NCBI GenBank assembly: GCA_029936885.1
Contig: JAPYRR010000001.1
Coordinates: forward strand, 2,945 to 48,376
From: Fidelibacterota bacterium
GTDB lineage: Bacteria; Fidelibacterota; Marinisomatia; Marinisomatales; UBA1611
Direction: 5' to 3'
DNA length: 45,432 bases
Position 1 is the first letter of the stretch. Each line of letters opens with the position of its first letter. Under the pieces are notes generated by a model, which was given only the letters and a program-made list of their open reading frames with translations, was not told where the DNA came from and searched no databases. This document shows positions 6,791-17,104 of the stretch, piece by piece. The translations under genes and the position numbers were made by a program.

Positions 6791-7720
6791 TTATTTTGAA
6801 GCGCTGGTAAAAAAATAATCCAGCGGATTTTGTGGTGTGCCATAATAGTGAATTTCATAATGAAGATGGGGTGCTGTAGATCTACCCGTATTTCCGGATA
6901 GGCCGATTATATCTCCTCGATTCACTTTTTGGCCATACTTTACGTAAAGTTTCGACATATGTGCTAAAATAGTGGTATAACCAAACCCATGATCTAGCTT
7001 GATATGGTTCCCAAAACCACCCACGTAATAGGCACGCTTTACCTTTCCATCTGCAGGGGCATATATGGGCGCTCCGGTTGAAACAGTAATATCTTGTCCC
7101 TGATGAAACCGTCTCACGCCATCAATGGGATCATTTCGATACCCAAAACTGGAATTCATGTATCCACCATTTACGGGACGGATTGATGGAATATGTGTTA
7201 TCCGTTGAATATCGTCACGCACCTTATCATAAATTGATGCATAACTGGATAATTCAAAATTCACTTCTCGAGATAATCTTTCCACATCCATCTCCAAAAC
7301 AGACAACTCACGATTGACTGCGGGTGCAAGATTATCGTTAAAAATTTCTGATTCTAGAGATCGACCCCCGATACCCAACTTTCGAATATCTTTGTCAATT
7401 TCTGGCATGCCAGCATAGGTCCGAACAGCTTTATCTTTTTCCTCTATCTTTTCCATTTGAGCATCAATTTGGCTTAATCGCTCTTTAAGGATGTCCAGAT
7501 TTGATGTGACATTTTTATAGTTAGATTTGAATTCGTCCAATCTTTTTTCATAGAGGTATTTGCTAAGGAAATCAGCACTTAAAAACAGAAATGCGCCAAG
7601 AACAACAGTTGTGACGCTCATGAGAGAAATTGCCTGCATTCGACTAAAATGCCACTGCCGAACACTGGTTTCAGTTTCTCTTTGAATAATATAGTTTTTC
7701 TTTGAAAACGGGTGTTTCAT
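6791..7720 (-). CDS. M23-family peptidoglycan endopeptidase, membrane anchored
   Basis: 309 residues. One transmembrane helix (about 30-52) is followed by a coiled coil (about 60-170: FKSNYKNVTSNLDILKERL and IDAQMEKIEEKDKAV). A LytM/M23 domain spans about 185-305. Zinc-site motifs are intact: HQGQDI (H-x3-D) and HLHYEIH (H-x-H). It is therefore probably an active endopeptidase cutting peptide cross-links in the periplasm, not a degenerate EnvC/NlpD-type activator. The fold resembles MepM- and cell-shape-type M23 proteins with N-terminal coiled coils. It starts 62 bp after the coiled-coil gene and ends 18 bp before miaB. Confidence 0.9.
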   Translation of the reverse strand: MKHPFSKKNYIIQRETETSVRQWHFSRMQAISLMSVTTVVLGAFLFLSADFLSKYLYEKRLDEFKSNYKNVTSNLDILKERLSQIDAQMEKIEEKDKAVRTYAGMPEIDKDIRKLGIGGRSLESEIFNDNLAPAVNRELSVLEMDVERLSREVNFELSSYASIYDKVRDDIQRITHIPSIRPVNGGYMNSSFGYRNDPIDGVRRFHQGQDITVSTGAPIYAPADGKVKRAYYVGGFGNHIKLDHGFGYTTILAHMSKLYVKYGQKVNRGDIIGLSGNTGRSTAPHLHYEIHYYGTPQNPLDYFFTSASK

Positions 7721-7782
7721 AAGAGATTATAGCCCGAAGGATTTAAATATTTTACGATGATTAAGTGTCATTTAAAACTGAT

Positions 7783-8241
7783 TTATTCTGATACGTTTTT
7801 CTGGTTATTATCATCTGATTCCAAAGAATCGGTGTCTTCTTCTCCCGATTGGTTATTTTCCATTGTATTGGATGTTTCTGCGTCCACGATTTCATGGTCT
7901 TCAATCCCATACTCTTGCTTAATTTTTTCAATCTCATTTTGTTTTTGATCTATTTCAGAATTGATTTCGTCCACACGATTTACTATTTCAAAAAAATCTG
8001 TATTGCCTGAGAAAGTAGCCATATGGTCTTCTTTTGTGTGAGTATAGGCCAATTGACCTAATTCTTCATATTTAAAACCCATACTTCTTTGGAGTTGATG
8101 TATTTCAAATTTTATTTTTGAAATCCGAGTCATTTCTTCTGTCTTGGCCATGGCTTTTCGGCTCATTTCTTCGGCTTTTTCAACAGCAGAGCTACTCCAC
8201 TCTTTCATATTTTCTTTAAGGTCGTCCCAAAGTTTTGACAT
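7783..8241 (-). CDS. Hypothetical coiled-coil protein
   Basis: 152 residues, not recognised. It is highly charged and helical. An amphipathic N-terminus (SKLWDDLKENMKEWSSSAVEKAEEMSRKAM) leads into SKIKFEIHQLQRSMGFKYEELGQLAY, then a heptad-rich stretch (FEIVNRVDEINSEIDQKQNE) and an acidic Ser/Asn-rich tail after residue 120. No signal peptide or membrane helix is seen. The layout resembles small zinc-ribbon or YtxH-like accessory proteins but has no cysteines. It lies between serA and the M23 peptidase, whose coiled coil it might contact; that is conjecture. Confidence 0.6.
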   Translation of the reverse strand: MSKLWDDLKENMKEWSSSAVEKAEEMSRKAMAKTEEMTRISKIKFEIHQLQRSMGFKYEELGQLAYTHTKEDHMATFSGNTDFFEIVNRVDEINSEIDQKQNEIEKIKQEYGIEDHEIVDAETSNTMENNQSGEEDTDSLESDDNNQKNVSE

Positions 8242-8312
8242 TTTTTATCCTAAAAATTGAATTTGATGTATTTTTTTAGACGCGGAATTTACAAAATTAT
8301 CTATCAGGTCTA

Positions 8313-9899
8313 TTAGATTAGTTCATTTACTCGAATCTGTTTAACAGATTGAATTTCTTCAATTCCAGATAACTGTTGAAGGTCCTGATCGGATAACGGG
8401 TTATCCACACGAATCACTGCAAATGCATTACCATTTTCGCCGGATCGATTGAGTAAATAAGCAGCAATATTGATATTTAAATTCCCCAACAAGGTTCCAA
8501 CATTCCCAATAACACCTGGTACATCCTTGTTTTCAACCAATAACATTGTTCCGATTGGGGTTACTTCCATTTCCCGGCCTAGGATATTCACCAATCGAGG
8601 ATGAGCATCATCAAATACACTTCCATCAATTTGGTGGACAGTTCCATCAATGGAAACCTTCGTAGAAATCAAATTCACATAACTTGATTCTGCGGAAGAG
8701 TGATGAACATCTACAATTACTCCTAATTCTTTGGCAATCGTCTCTGCATTTATATAGTTAATTCGTTCCGGGACACGTGTTTGCAATAACCCTTTTAAGC
8801 ATGCTAGGGCAACGGGTTTTGTTTCATCAATGGTTCCATGACATTCAATGGAAACATGGTTGATGGGTCCCGTGGCAATTTGCGACTGAAGATTCCCCAA
8901 AAGATCTGCTAACTCGAGAAAGGGTTGAATTTCCTTAAGTTTCGCCATATTTGAAATGGGCATATTCAATGCATTATTCATTTTTCCAGTCAATAAATAA
9001 TCTCGAACTTGTTCACAAACTGCTCGGCTAACCCCCTCCTTAGCTTCTTTAGTGGAAGCACCCAAATGTGGAGATAAAACAATATTTTGAATCCCAACTA
9101 ACGGGTGCGTCCCATCGATGGGTTCGGAAGTGAACACATCAATTGCAGCTCCTGCAATGTTGCCATCTTTTACTGCTTTTGCTAAATCTTCTTCATTAAT
9201 AATCCCACCCCGGGCAACATTAATAATTCGGGAAGTTGGTTTCATTGAACAAAGACGATTATAATTGAATAAATCTCTCGTTTTATCATTCAATGGGACA
9301 TGAAGCGTAATATAATCTGCTGATTGGGTCAAGGTGTCCAGATCAACAATCACTATTTCATCTTTATTAAACATATCCTGATTTACGAAAGGATCATATC
9401 CGATCAGACTCATACCAAATGCTTTGCATCGATCCATGACCTCTCTACCAATTTTGCCTAACCCCACTATACCCAGAGTTTTATTTCGAAGTTCGGATCC
9501 CACAAGTTCATTACGATTCCATTCACCTTTTTCCAAACTGCTGTGTCCCCGATGGATATTCCTTGAAAGGGTCAACATTAATGCAATTGTATGTTCAGCT
9601 GCAGAAATTGTATTCACATCCGGCGTATTCATTATTACAACTCCTTTTCGAGTCGCTGCTGGGAAGTCAATATTATCTACACCAACACCTGCCCGACCTA
9701 TGACTTGTAATTGAGTAGATGTTGCTATCATTTCAGCTGAAATTTTTGTACCACTTCGAATTATCCATCCATGGACATCTTTCGCTGCTTCCTGTTTTTC
9801 TTCCGGGGTAGAGTTCGGTAAATAAACCACCTCCAAACCTGCATCTTTTAAGAGAGCTAAACCGGCATCTGTGATTGGATCAGAAACAAGGATCTTCAT
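8313..9899 (-). CDS. serA: D-3-phosphoglycerate dehydrogenase (long form)
   Basis: 528 residues, the three-domain long form. The substrate and NAD domains (1-315) contain the dinucleotide motif LGIVGLGKIGREV and the catalytic set R (NVARGGIINEEDL), E (FTSEP) and H (SPHLGAST). An intervening ASB domain runs about 320-450. The C-terminal ACT domain (from MLLVENKDVPGVIGNVGTLL) is the usual site of serine feedback. It oxidises 3-phosphoglycerate to 3-phosphohydroxypyruvate in serine synthesis. The start is 19 bp after the aconitase stop, so the two are probably co-transcribed. Confidence 0.96.
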   Translation of the reverse strand: MKILVSDPITDAGLALLKDAGLEVVYLPNSTPEEKQEAAKDVHGWIIRSGTKISAEMIATSTQLQVIGRAGVGVDNIDFPAATRKGVVIMNTPDVNTISAAEHTIALMLTLSRNIHRGHSSLEKGEWNRNELVGSELRNKTLGIVGLGKIGREVMDRCKAFGMSLIGYDPFVNQDMFNKDEIVIVDLDTLTQSADYITLHVPLNDKTRDLFNYNRLCSMKPTSRIINVARGGIINEEDLAKAVKDGNIAGAAIDVFTSEPIDGTHPLVGIQNIVLSPHLGASTKEAKEGVSRAVCEQVRDYLLTGKMNNALNMPISNMAKLKEIQPFLELADLLGNLQSQIATGPINHVSIECHGTIDETKPVALACLKGLLQTRVPERINYINAETIAKELGVIVDVHHSSAESSYVNLISTKVSIDGTVHQIDGSVFDDAHPRLVNILGREMEVTPIGTMLLVENKDVPGVIGNVGTLLGNLNINIAAYLLNRSGENGNAFAVIRVDNPLSDQDLQQLSGIEEIQSVKQIRVNELI

Positions 9900-9918
9900 A
9901 GGATTTATTATAATTTAA

Positions 9919-12180
9919 TTAGGAGTATTGAGATCGAATTAGGTTTAGAGCAGACCCTGCTTTAAACCACTCGATTTGAGAATTATTATAGGAATGGTTA
10001 CAGGAAATTTCATCAACAGTACCATCCTCATGCGTAATCTTTAATTTTAAAAGTTGACCGGGTGAAAAATGATCCAGATTTGTAAAGTCGAATGTATCAT
10101 TTTCTTGAATATTTTCGTAATCATTTTTATCTGCGAAGGTTAAAGCGAGCATTCCCTGCTTTTTCAGGTTGGTTTCATGGATACGTGCAAAAGATCGAAC
10201 CAATACCACCCGCACACCTAAATGACGGGGTTCCATGGCGGCATGTTCTCGAGATGATCCTTCGCCATAGTTTTCATCGCCGATGACAATAGTCGGAATT
10301 CCATTAGACTTATACTCCCGTTGAGTTGTAGGTACCGAACCATATTCACCTGTCAATTGATTTTTGACTGAATTGGTTTTCCCATTAAAAATATTAACAG
10401 CACCCGTGAGCATATTTTCTGAAATATTGTCCAAATGTCCACGGAATTTTAACCACGGGCCGGCCATTGAAATATGATCCGTCGTACATTTACCTTGGGC
10501 TTTTATCAGGAGTTTCATCTCGGTAATATTTTGTTCATCCCAAGGTGAGAAGGGTGTTAATACTTCTAGCCGTTGAGAATCGGGATTAATCACAACATCA
10601 ATCGATGAGCCATCTTCAACTGGAGCTTGGTAGCCAAGATCTTCCACTTCAAACCCTTTACTGGGAAGATCAATTCCTGTTGGAGGATCTAAACGAACGG
10701 TTTCACCATTTTCAGTCATTAAAGTATCTTTCAAAGGATTAAAGGTTAAATCACCTGAAATTGCAAGAGCTGTAACCAATTCCGGTGATGCAACAAATGC
10801 ATGTGTATTCGGATTCCCGTCTGCTCTTTTTGCAAAGTTTCTATTAAAAGAATGAACGATTGTATTCTTTTCTTCTTTGTCTGCACCCGCCCGTGCCCAT
10901 TGTCCAATACAAGGTCCACACGCATTGGCAAATACGTCTGCACCCAATTGTTCAAAAATATCTATAAAACCATCTCGTTCAATCGTATAACGAACCAACT
11001 CAGATCCAGGTGTAATGGTAAATTTTGCCTTGGTTTTTAATCCTTTATCCACAGCTTGTTTTGCAATGGATGCAGCTCGTGAAATATCTTCATAAGAAGA
11101 ATTTGTACAGGAACCAATTAAACCAACTTCAATATTGATTGGCCAATCATTCGCTGCAGCTTCATCAGCCATTTTTGATACAGGCGTTGCTCTATCCGGT
11201 GTAAATGGGCCATTTAAATAAGGTTCCAATGTTGAAAGGTTAATTTCAATCACTTGATCATAATAGCGTTCTGGATCTTCAATGACTTCAGGGTCAGGTC
11301 TTAAATAATCTTTAACACTATCAGCAAGATCTACGACATCTTCTCGACCCGTTGCACGGAGATATTTCCCCATATTATTATCGTATCCGAATAAGGAAGT
11401 GGTGGCCCCAATTTCTGCACCCATGTTACAAATAGTTCCTTTCCCAGTGCATGATAATTTATCTGCTCCAGGTCCAATATATTCTACAATTGCGTCTGTT
11501 CCACCCTTCACCGTTAAAATTCCAGCGACTTTAAGAATCACATCTTTGGCGGATACCCACCCATTCAATTCACCGGTAAGCTTTACACCGATTAATTTAG
11601 GAAATTTGAGCTCCCATGGCATACCGGCCATCACATCAACTGCATCAGCACCTCCTACACCGATAGCAACCATTCCCAATCCACCAGCATTCACAGTGTG
11701 ACTGTCAGTTCCAATCATCATTCCACCGGGAAATGCATAATTTTCTAAGACAACTTGGTGGATAATTCCTGCACCCGGTTTCCAAAAATCAAGACCATAT
11801 TTATTAGATACAGATTCCAAAAAATCATACACTTCTCCATTTGTATCCTTTGCTTGGGCCAGATCAATTCTAGCACTTTCTTTTGCTTGTATCAAATGAT
11901 CACAATGGACAGTCGATGGGACTGCAACTTTATCTTTTCCTGCCATCATAAATTGGAGCAATGCCATTTGGGCAGTCGCATCTTGCATGGCTACTCTATC
12001 CGGTGAGAAATCCACATAGGATTCTCCCCGGGAAAATGGTTCGTTTGGGATAGCATCAAATAGATGAGAATATAATATTTTCTCCGACAGGGTTAAGGGT
12101 CGTTTCAATACAATTCTTGCAGCATCAATTCTCTTTGCCATCCGGGCGTAAACACCCTTTATCATATTCAAGTCAAACAT
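9919..12180 (-). CDS. acn: Aconitate hydratase, mitochondrial type
   Basis: 753 residues, collinear with mitochondrial-type aconitase, starting [18 protein letters not shown]. The 4Fe-4S ligands are C358 (GSCTNSS) and C421/C424 (CGPC). Substrate-site segments include [12 protein letters not shown] and the swivel-domain [15 protein letters not shown]. It isomerises citrate to isocitrate in the TCA cycle. The type is common in Bacteroidota-like lineages and differs from proteobacterial AcnA/AcnB. It heads the minus-strand operon and diverges from porU. Confidence 0.96.
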   Translation of the reverse strand: MFDLNMIKGVYARMAKRIDAARIVLKRPLTLSEKILYSHLFDAIPNEPFSRGESYVDFSPDRVAMQDATAQMALLQFMMAGKDKVAVPSTVHCDHLIQAKESARIDLAQAKDTNGEVYDFLESVSNKYGLDFWKPGAGIIHQVVLENYAFPGGMMIGTDSHTVNAGGLGMVAIGVGGADAVDVMAGMPWELKFPKLIGVKLTGELNGWVSAKDVILKVAGILTVKGGTDAIVEYIGPGADKLSCTGKGTICNMGAEIGATTSLFGYDNNMGKYLRATGREDVVDLADSVKDYLRPDPEVIEDPERYYDQVIEINLSTLEPYLNGPFTPDRATPVSKMADEAAANDWPINIEVGLIGSCTNSSYEDISRAASIAKQAVDKGLKTKAKFTITPGSELVRYTIERDGFIDIFEQLGADVFANACGPCIGQWARAGADKEEKNTIVHSFNRNFAKRADGNPNTHAFVASPELVTALAISGDLTFNPLKDTLMTENGETVRLDPPTGIDLPSKGFEVEDLGYQAPVEDGSSIDVVINPDSQRLEVLTPFSPWDEQNITEMKLLIKAQGKCTTDHISMAGPWLKFRGHLDNISENMLTGAVNIFNGKTNSVKNQLTGEYGSVPTTQREYKSNGIPTIVIGDENYGEGSSREHAAMEPRHLGVRVVLVRSFARIHETNLKKQGMLALTFADKNDYENIQENDTFDFTNLDHFSPGQLLKLKITHEDGTVDEISCNHSYNNSQIEWFKAGSALNLIRSQYS

Positions 12181-12321
12181 GAATGAATTTTCTCCATTTA
12201 AGAGATTTAGGTTTTAAGGAACAAAAATGGTTATTTCCGTTATAAATCAAGATTTGAATTTACTTGAGATACCCCATACTTTCCAATGCAGTTGATAACC
12301 TTAATCTGTAATTTTCCGCCC

Positions 12322-15300
12322 ATGATTTTGCGCACCACCGTTCTTCTTGCATTGTTTAGCTTTTTACAAGGATCCGTTGTAAAGGAAATCCTAAAAGAAA
12401 CGGCCAGAGAATTTGTAATTAAAATCACAATCCATGCAGAAGTGGAAGCGGACGTATTTCCAACATCACTTTTAATTGGCCTACCGTCATCCGAAATTCC
12501 AGTTACATCGATCCAATTTTTAAATAAATCCACCCTCCCTTTTCAATCCAAGCAATCCATTGAACCTGATTTTGAATGGATTAATCAACAAACCTTGCAA
12601 AATCTCCATACGGGATCAATTCGTATTTCTCCTCTAGCAAATGAATCAGAATATTTTAAAACCATTATCGCAACATTTCAGTTTTCTGAAAGGATGTCTT
12701 CATTTAGAGATCCAACTCATGTAGAATCTATTTTCTTAAAAAGAAGAGTTGTTAATTGGGATTCTGCTAAAAAGTGGATCATAAAAGAAAGGAGGCAAGC
12801 AAGAAAAACTGAATCGTTTCCTGAAGGAAAATGGATTCAATTTTTTCTAAATGAAGATGGAATGACGTCTATTAATTTTGAAGATTTATCTGCCATTTAT
12901 CCAAATTTATCTTCAACCGACCCTCGATCATATTCTTTATTTATGAGTGAGGAATATGGTCGATCCCGAACCCAATTTACAAACCAGGACATTCCAGAAA
13001 ATCTTGTGGAAATCAGTATTAAAGTTGAAGGTGAGGAAGATGGGTCATTTGATCCAGATGATAAAATTATTTTTTATGGTAGAGGTCCATCAGGATTTAA
13101 TATATCAGGTTCTGAAATCGATTGGCACCAGAATGTATATTTTATTTCAAATTCCTGTTGGCTTCTCATTCCGAATGATACTTCCAAGCGAGGAAACCGA
13201 ATTGAACTAAGCGAACCCCCTTCCTCTATTTCCATCACCTTGGATTATGGGATATTATCCTATCGTTTTGAATCTGACCTCATCAATCTAGAAGCATCTG
13301 GAACTCAATGGGTTGGTAGCCCAATCTTGGCTGGAGGGTCACAAACGATTCTCACCAATTTATCAAATCCTAAACCGGGTGTTGAAGCCACTATTACAAC
13401 CCGTCTTTTAGGTTATTCCTTATCTGATTCTGAACCGGCACGCCATATTATTTCTCTTTTTCATAATAGTACTTCCGGCGATCAAATTGGGAATACCTTG
13501 AATTGGTTGGGGTCTGGTTCACGGACCCTTCATGATGAATCGCCAAGTTTGACTTTAAATGATGGGTCAAATACATTTTTTATCCGGAACACATCAACTG
13601 ACGGAAACTCCTCACCGTATTTGGATTATTTTGAGCTACATTATGGTAGGGTTCTACAATTTTCTGATTCATATGAATTCACATCTCCCATTTCTAATCA
13701 GGATATTCGATTCTTTATTTCCGGGACTCAATCTACCCATGAAATGGTTTGGGATATATCTGACATTTCTAATCCAACCCAAATTGCCATCTCAACCACT
13801 GGGACAATGGATGTTTCAGTCCCAGCCAATACACTTTCCAGATTCATTTTATTTGATGCAGACGATTTGAGTTCTGTTTCTGATCTTACTTTAATAGAGA
13901 ATCAAGAATTCAATTCAATTCGGCAAACAGGAATTCAATCTAACTACATTATTGTAGGCCCAGAACAATTTCGGGATGAGTCCGCAGATTTAATTGAATT
14001 AAGGGCGCCATCTATTTACGCAGCACTAGAAACGATTTATACTGAATTTTCAGCAGGGAATAAAGATCCAATGGCTATTCGAAGTTTTATTCAATGGACT
14101 CAAGAAAAATGGGAATCACCTCAACCTACAATTTTATTATTGCTGGGAGATGGAGGTTATGATTACAGAAATATTACAGGGAATTCATCTATTGTTGTAC
14201 CCACAATCCAAGTTCAGGGAAGTCGAACCTACGCCACAGATGATTGGTTTGCCACATTATCGGGAAATATACCTGAAATTGCTTTGGGAAGATTCCCTGC
14301 TCGGAATGAAAATGAAGTTACAGATTTTGTTGAAAAGGTTATTGGGTTGGAGTCAAATCCAGAATTTGGACCCTGGAGACAACGCGTCACTTTGGTTGCA
14401 GATGATGGTGCTCGGCCGGAACCAGAGAGTGGATCCATTGAAACAGGGAAATCTCATACCCGGAATTCCGAAACGCTAGCTGCACTTGTTCCTGCTTCCT
14501 TCATGGTTGATAAAATATATATGTTGGAATACCCTGAAGTCAGTGATGCATCTAAATACGGCGTGTTAAAGCCGGATGCAACTCAAGCCGTATTTGATAA
14601 TTTAAATAAGGGGACTGCAATTTTTTCTTACATCGGGCATGGGTCATCTTATTCTCTGGCCCAAGAAAAACTACTTTATTTAGATCGGGGTGATATTAAT
14701 CAAATCAATACTGGATATCGTATGCCGTTATGGATTGTGGGAACTTGTTCATTTGGTCATTTCGACGATCCATTATCAGAATCCTTTTCAGAGGAATTAA
14801 TTCGTGACCCTATGAATGCTGCATCTATGATTATTTCCACAACCCGAAAAATTACAATTTCTGGAAATGAAAGATATACGAGAGAGATTTTCGAAGCTTT
14901 ATTCGAAGATGGCCATGCAAGTGACTTACCTATTGGTGTGATTCTTCAATCCATAAAAGATGGTTCATCTGAGGGTCAATATTTCCATTTATTTGGTGAT
15001 CCTGCAATGAAACTTCCCATGCCTAAACATTCTGCAACAATTTCGGATATAAACCCAGACACATTAGAAACACTGGGTATAGCAAATTTCACCGGAACTC
15101 AATCAACATTTTCAGAAGATGGGACGGGATATATAACACTCATGGATGCTCAACGAAATGTAACCCGTGAGTATCAAATTTATTCGGATACATATTCATT
15201 ATCATATACGCTTCCCGGTGCAACACTTTTTCGGGGTCAATTCACATTTGATGGTCATGAATTTTCTGGTGATATACGAATTCCACAGGATATTTCATAT

Positions 15301-16038
15301 TCTAATGATCCAGCTCGTTTGATGGTGTATGTCCACGGAGAAATTGATGAAGCAATTGGCGTATTGGATAATATTCAATTAATTGGCGGTCAGGGCACAA
15401 CAGACGCGTTTGGCCCACACATTACCTTTGAAACAAAGTCTGGCCGGATTCTTGAAACAGGTGACCATTATAACGAAACTGAAAATCTCTTGATTCGGAT
15501 ATCTGATCCCTTGGGAATCAATTTAACAAATGAGACTGGGCACGAAATATTATTAACTGATTTAGATTCGGATGTGGATAAAACCATCACAGATGATTTT
15601 TATTATGATCCCAATAGTATTCAAACGGGTAAAATTGAAATTCAAACTTCCAATGGTGGTGAGATTAATATTCTGGTTAAGGCTTGGGATAATGCCAATA
15701 ATCCTTCGGAAAAACAAATTCATTTATCAAGAACAGCAGATTCAAAATTAAAAATCCACAACGCTTATAATTTTCCAAATCCGTTCTCACTTTCAACTCA
15801 ATTTGCTTTTGAAGTCACCAATAATGCAGATGTTCAATTGGATGTTTTTACTTTGGGAGGAAAAAGGATTCGATCTTTCGAGAAAAGTGAATTAGATCCA
15901 GGATATCATACCATTGATTGGGATGGCGTAGATGCTTATGGAAGCCAAATAGCCAATGGAGTTTATTTGTATCGTATTAAGGCAGTTGGAGAGCAATCAT
16001 CCCAAACCTATATTGGTCGATGTGCAAAATATAGATAG
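12322..16038 (+). CDS. porU: Type IX secretion sortase PorU (gingipain-fold, with own CTD)
   Basis: 1238 residues from ATG 12322. An in-frame ATG at 12286 exists, but 12322 begins a clean signal peptide (MILRTTVLLALFSFLQG). An N-terminal beta region leads to a peptidase C25 domain at about 530-880 (LLLLGDGGYDYRN; catalytic His in YIGHGSSY at about residue 773; catalytic Cys in VGTCSFGHFDDP at about 809). The C-terminus is a T9SS sorting domain: NFPNPF, then a FlgD-like DWDGVDAYGSQIANGVYLYRIKA. PorU removes the CTD from T9SS cargo at the outer membrane and attaches cargo to lipopolysaccharide. Other por genes are not in the window. maf follows after 9 bp. Confidence 0.88.
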   Translation: MILRTTVLLALFSFLQGSVVKEILKETAREFVIKITIHAEVEADVFPTSLLIGLPSSEIPVTSIQFLNKSTLPFQSKQSIEPDFEWINQQTLQNLHTGSIRISPLANESEYFKTIIATFQFSERMSSFRDPTHVESIFLKRRVVNWDSAKKWIIKERRQARKTESFPEGKWIQFFLNEDGMTSINFEDLSAIYPNLSSTDPRSYSLFMSEEYGRSRTQFTNQDIPENLVEISIKVEGEEDGSFDPDDKIIFYGRGPSGFNISGSEIDWHQNVYFISNSCWLLIPNDTSKRGNRIELSEPPSSISITLDYGILSYRFESDLINLEASGTQWVGSPILAGGSQTILTNLSNPKPGVEATITTRLLGYSLSDSEPARHIISLFHNSTSGDQIGNTLNWLGSGSRTLHDESPSLTLNDGSNTFFIRNTSTDGNSSPYLDYFELHYGRVLQFSDSYEFTSPISNQDIRFFISGTQSTHEMVWDISDISNPTQIAISTTGTMDVSVPANTLSRFILFDADDLSSVSDLTLIENQEFNSIRQTGIQSNYIIVGPEQFRDESADLIELRAPSIYAALETIYTEFSAGNKDPMAIRSFIQWTQEKWESPQPTILLLLGDGGYDYRNITGNSSIVVPTIQVQGSRTYATDDWFATLSGNIPEIALGRFPARNENEVTDFVEKVIGLESNPEFGPWRQRVTLVADDGARPEPESGSIETGKSHTRNSETLAALVPASFMVDKIYMLEYPEVSDASKYGVLKPDATQAVFDNLNKGTAIFSYIGHGSSYSLAQEKLLYLDRGDINQINTGYRMPLWIVGTCSFGHFDDPLSESFSEELIRDPMNAASMIISTTRKITISGNERYTREIFEALFEDGHASDLPIGVILQSIKDGSSEGQYFHLFGDPAMKLPMPKHSATISDINPDTLETLGIANFTGTQSTFSEDGTGYITLMDAQRNVTREYQIYSDTYSLSYTLPGATLFRGQFTFDGHEFSGDIRIPQDISYSNDPARLMVYVHGEIDEAIGVLDNIQLIGGQGTTDAFGPHITFETKSGRILETGDHYNETENLLIRISDPLGINLTNETGHEILLTDLDSDVDKTITDDFYYDPNSIQTGKIEIQTSNGGEINILVKAWDNANNPSEKQIHLSRTADSKLKIHNAYNFPNPFSLSTQFAFEVTNNADVQLDVFTLGGKRIRSFEKSELDPGYHTIDWDGVDAYGSQIANGVYLYRIKAVGEQSSQTYIGRCAKYR

Positions 16039-16047
16039 ACGACATTT

Positions 16048-16635
16048 ATGACTATTCCATCATTTATTCTAGCATCCGGATCACCTCGGCGTAAACAATT
16101 ACTTAAACAAATCGGTCTTGATTTTTCTATTATTCCCAGTAATGTTGATGAAGATTTTTCAATTGATCTTCCCCCAGAGGCTTTCACCGAACATTGGGCT
16201 AGAGAGAAAGCTAAAACAGTAGCATCGGATCATCCCGATTCCTTAATAGTTGGCGCAGATACCGTTGTAGTATTTGATGGTAAAATTCTTGGAAAACCCA
16301 AAGATAAAAAGGATAGTTTTTCTATGCTTCAATCTTTATCGGGGCATACCCATGAGGTGATTACTGGTGTGTCTTTTTTCAGCCTAGATCACAATATCGA
16401 TATAACATTTAATGAACGAACATTTGTTTCATTTATTGCTTTAAGTGATATTGATATCAATAATTATATTAAGACTTATAATCCATTAGATAAAGCAGGT
16501 AGTTATGGAATACAAGATGGTTTTTCTGTTTATATTCATCGTATAAATGGGTGTTATTATAATGTGATGGGCCTACCATTATCCTCCTTTTATACTCGTT
16601 TAAAATTGATAGCTCCCCTTGTCCAAATTTCATGA
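16048..16635 (+). CDS. maf: Maf-family nucleoside triphosphate pyrophosphatase
   Basis: 195 residues, the usual Maf length. The signature LASGSPRRKQLLKQIGL at the N-terminus and VGADTVVVFDGKILGKPKD in the centre are intact, with SYGIQDGFSVYIHRINGCYYNVMGLP near the C-terminus. Maf enzymes hydrolyse non-canonical or modified NTPs to NMP and PPi. The QDGFSVYIHRINGCYYNVMGLP pattern suits the dTTP/UTP subtype (YhdE). It overlaps arfB by 4 bp. Confidence 0.92.
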   Translation: MTIPSFILASGSPRRKQLLKQIGLDFSIIPSNVDEDFSIDLPPEAFTEHWAREKAKTVASDHPDSLIVGADTVVVFDGKILGKPKDKKDSFSMLQSLSGHTHEVITGVSFFSLDHNIDITFNERTFVSFIALSDIDINNYIKTYNPLDKAGSYGIQDGFSVYIHRINGCYYNVMGLPLSSFYTRLKLIAPLVQIS

Positions 16636-17051
16636 TTAACATTACGGATACAATTGCAATTGATGAGTCGAAAATATCGTTTAAAGCCATACGTTCATCA
16701 GGCCCAGGTGGTCAACATGTTAACAAAGTGTCTACTGCAATTGTTTTACAATATTATGTAAATACTCAATATTATCCGGAATGGTTTCTGAATCAATTAA
16801 GAAAAAATGCTGGATCTAAATATTCTAAAGAAAATATCATCACGATAAAGTCTCAAACTAACAGGTCACAAGCTCGGAATAAGGATGAAAGTTTAAAGCG
16901 CTTGGTTCAATTGTTTAAATTATCTTCTGTACGTCCAAAATACCGAGTGAAAACAACTCCCAAAAAAAGTGCCATTGCAAAACGGTTATCCTTTAAAAGA
17001 AAAAAAAGTGAAAAAAAGACCTTAAGGAAACCTCCTTCTTTGGATGATTAA
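16632..17051 (+). CDS. arfB: Alternative ribosome-rescue hydrolase ArfB (YaeJ-like)
   Basis: 139 residues. A GGQ motif lies in IRSSGPGGQHVNKVSTA (about residues 16-32), within a short release-factor-3 fold. A lysine/arginine-rich C-terminal tail (KRLSFKRKKSEKKTLRKPP) follows. In ArfB the tail enters the empty mRNA channel of stalled ribosomes while GGQ hydrolyses the peptidyl-tRNA. It is too short and lacks codon-recognition domains to be RF1 or RF2. The ATGA overlap with maf implies coupled translation. Confidence 0.92.
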   Translation: MINITDTIAIDESKISFKAIRSSGPGGQHVNKVSTAIVLQYYVNTQYYPEWFLNQLRKNAGSKYSKENIITIKSQTNRSQARNKDESLKRLVQLFKLSSVRPKYRVKTTPKKSAIAKRLSFKRKKSEKKTLRKPPSLDD

Positions 17052-17104
17052 CCTTTTTATGCACAAAACCATATCTGTAATATCACGGAAGACACAAAGG
17101 ACTT

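Noticed and set aside
11399-11701. Plus-strand reading frame inside the aconitase gene
   Set aside because: It is antisense to a well-conserved enzyme, rich in Pro/Ala/Thr as expected from reading the opposite strand, and has no recognisable domain or ribosome site.
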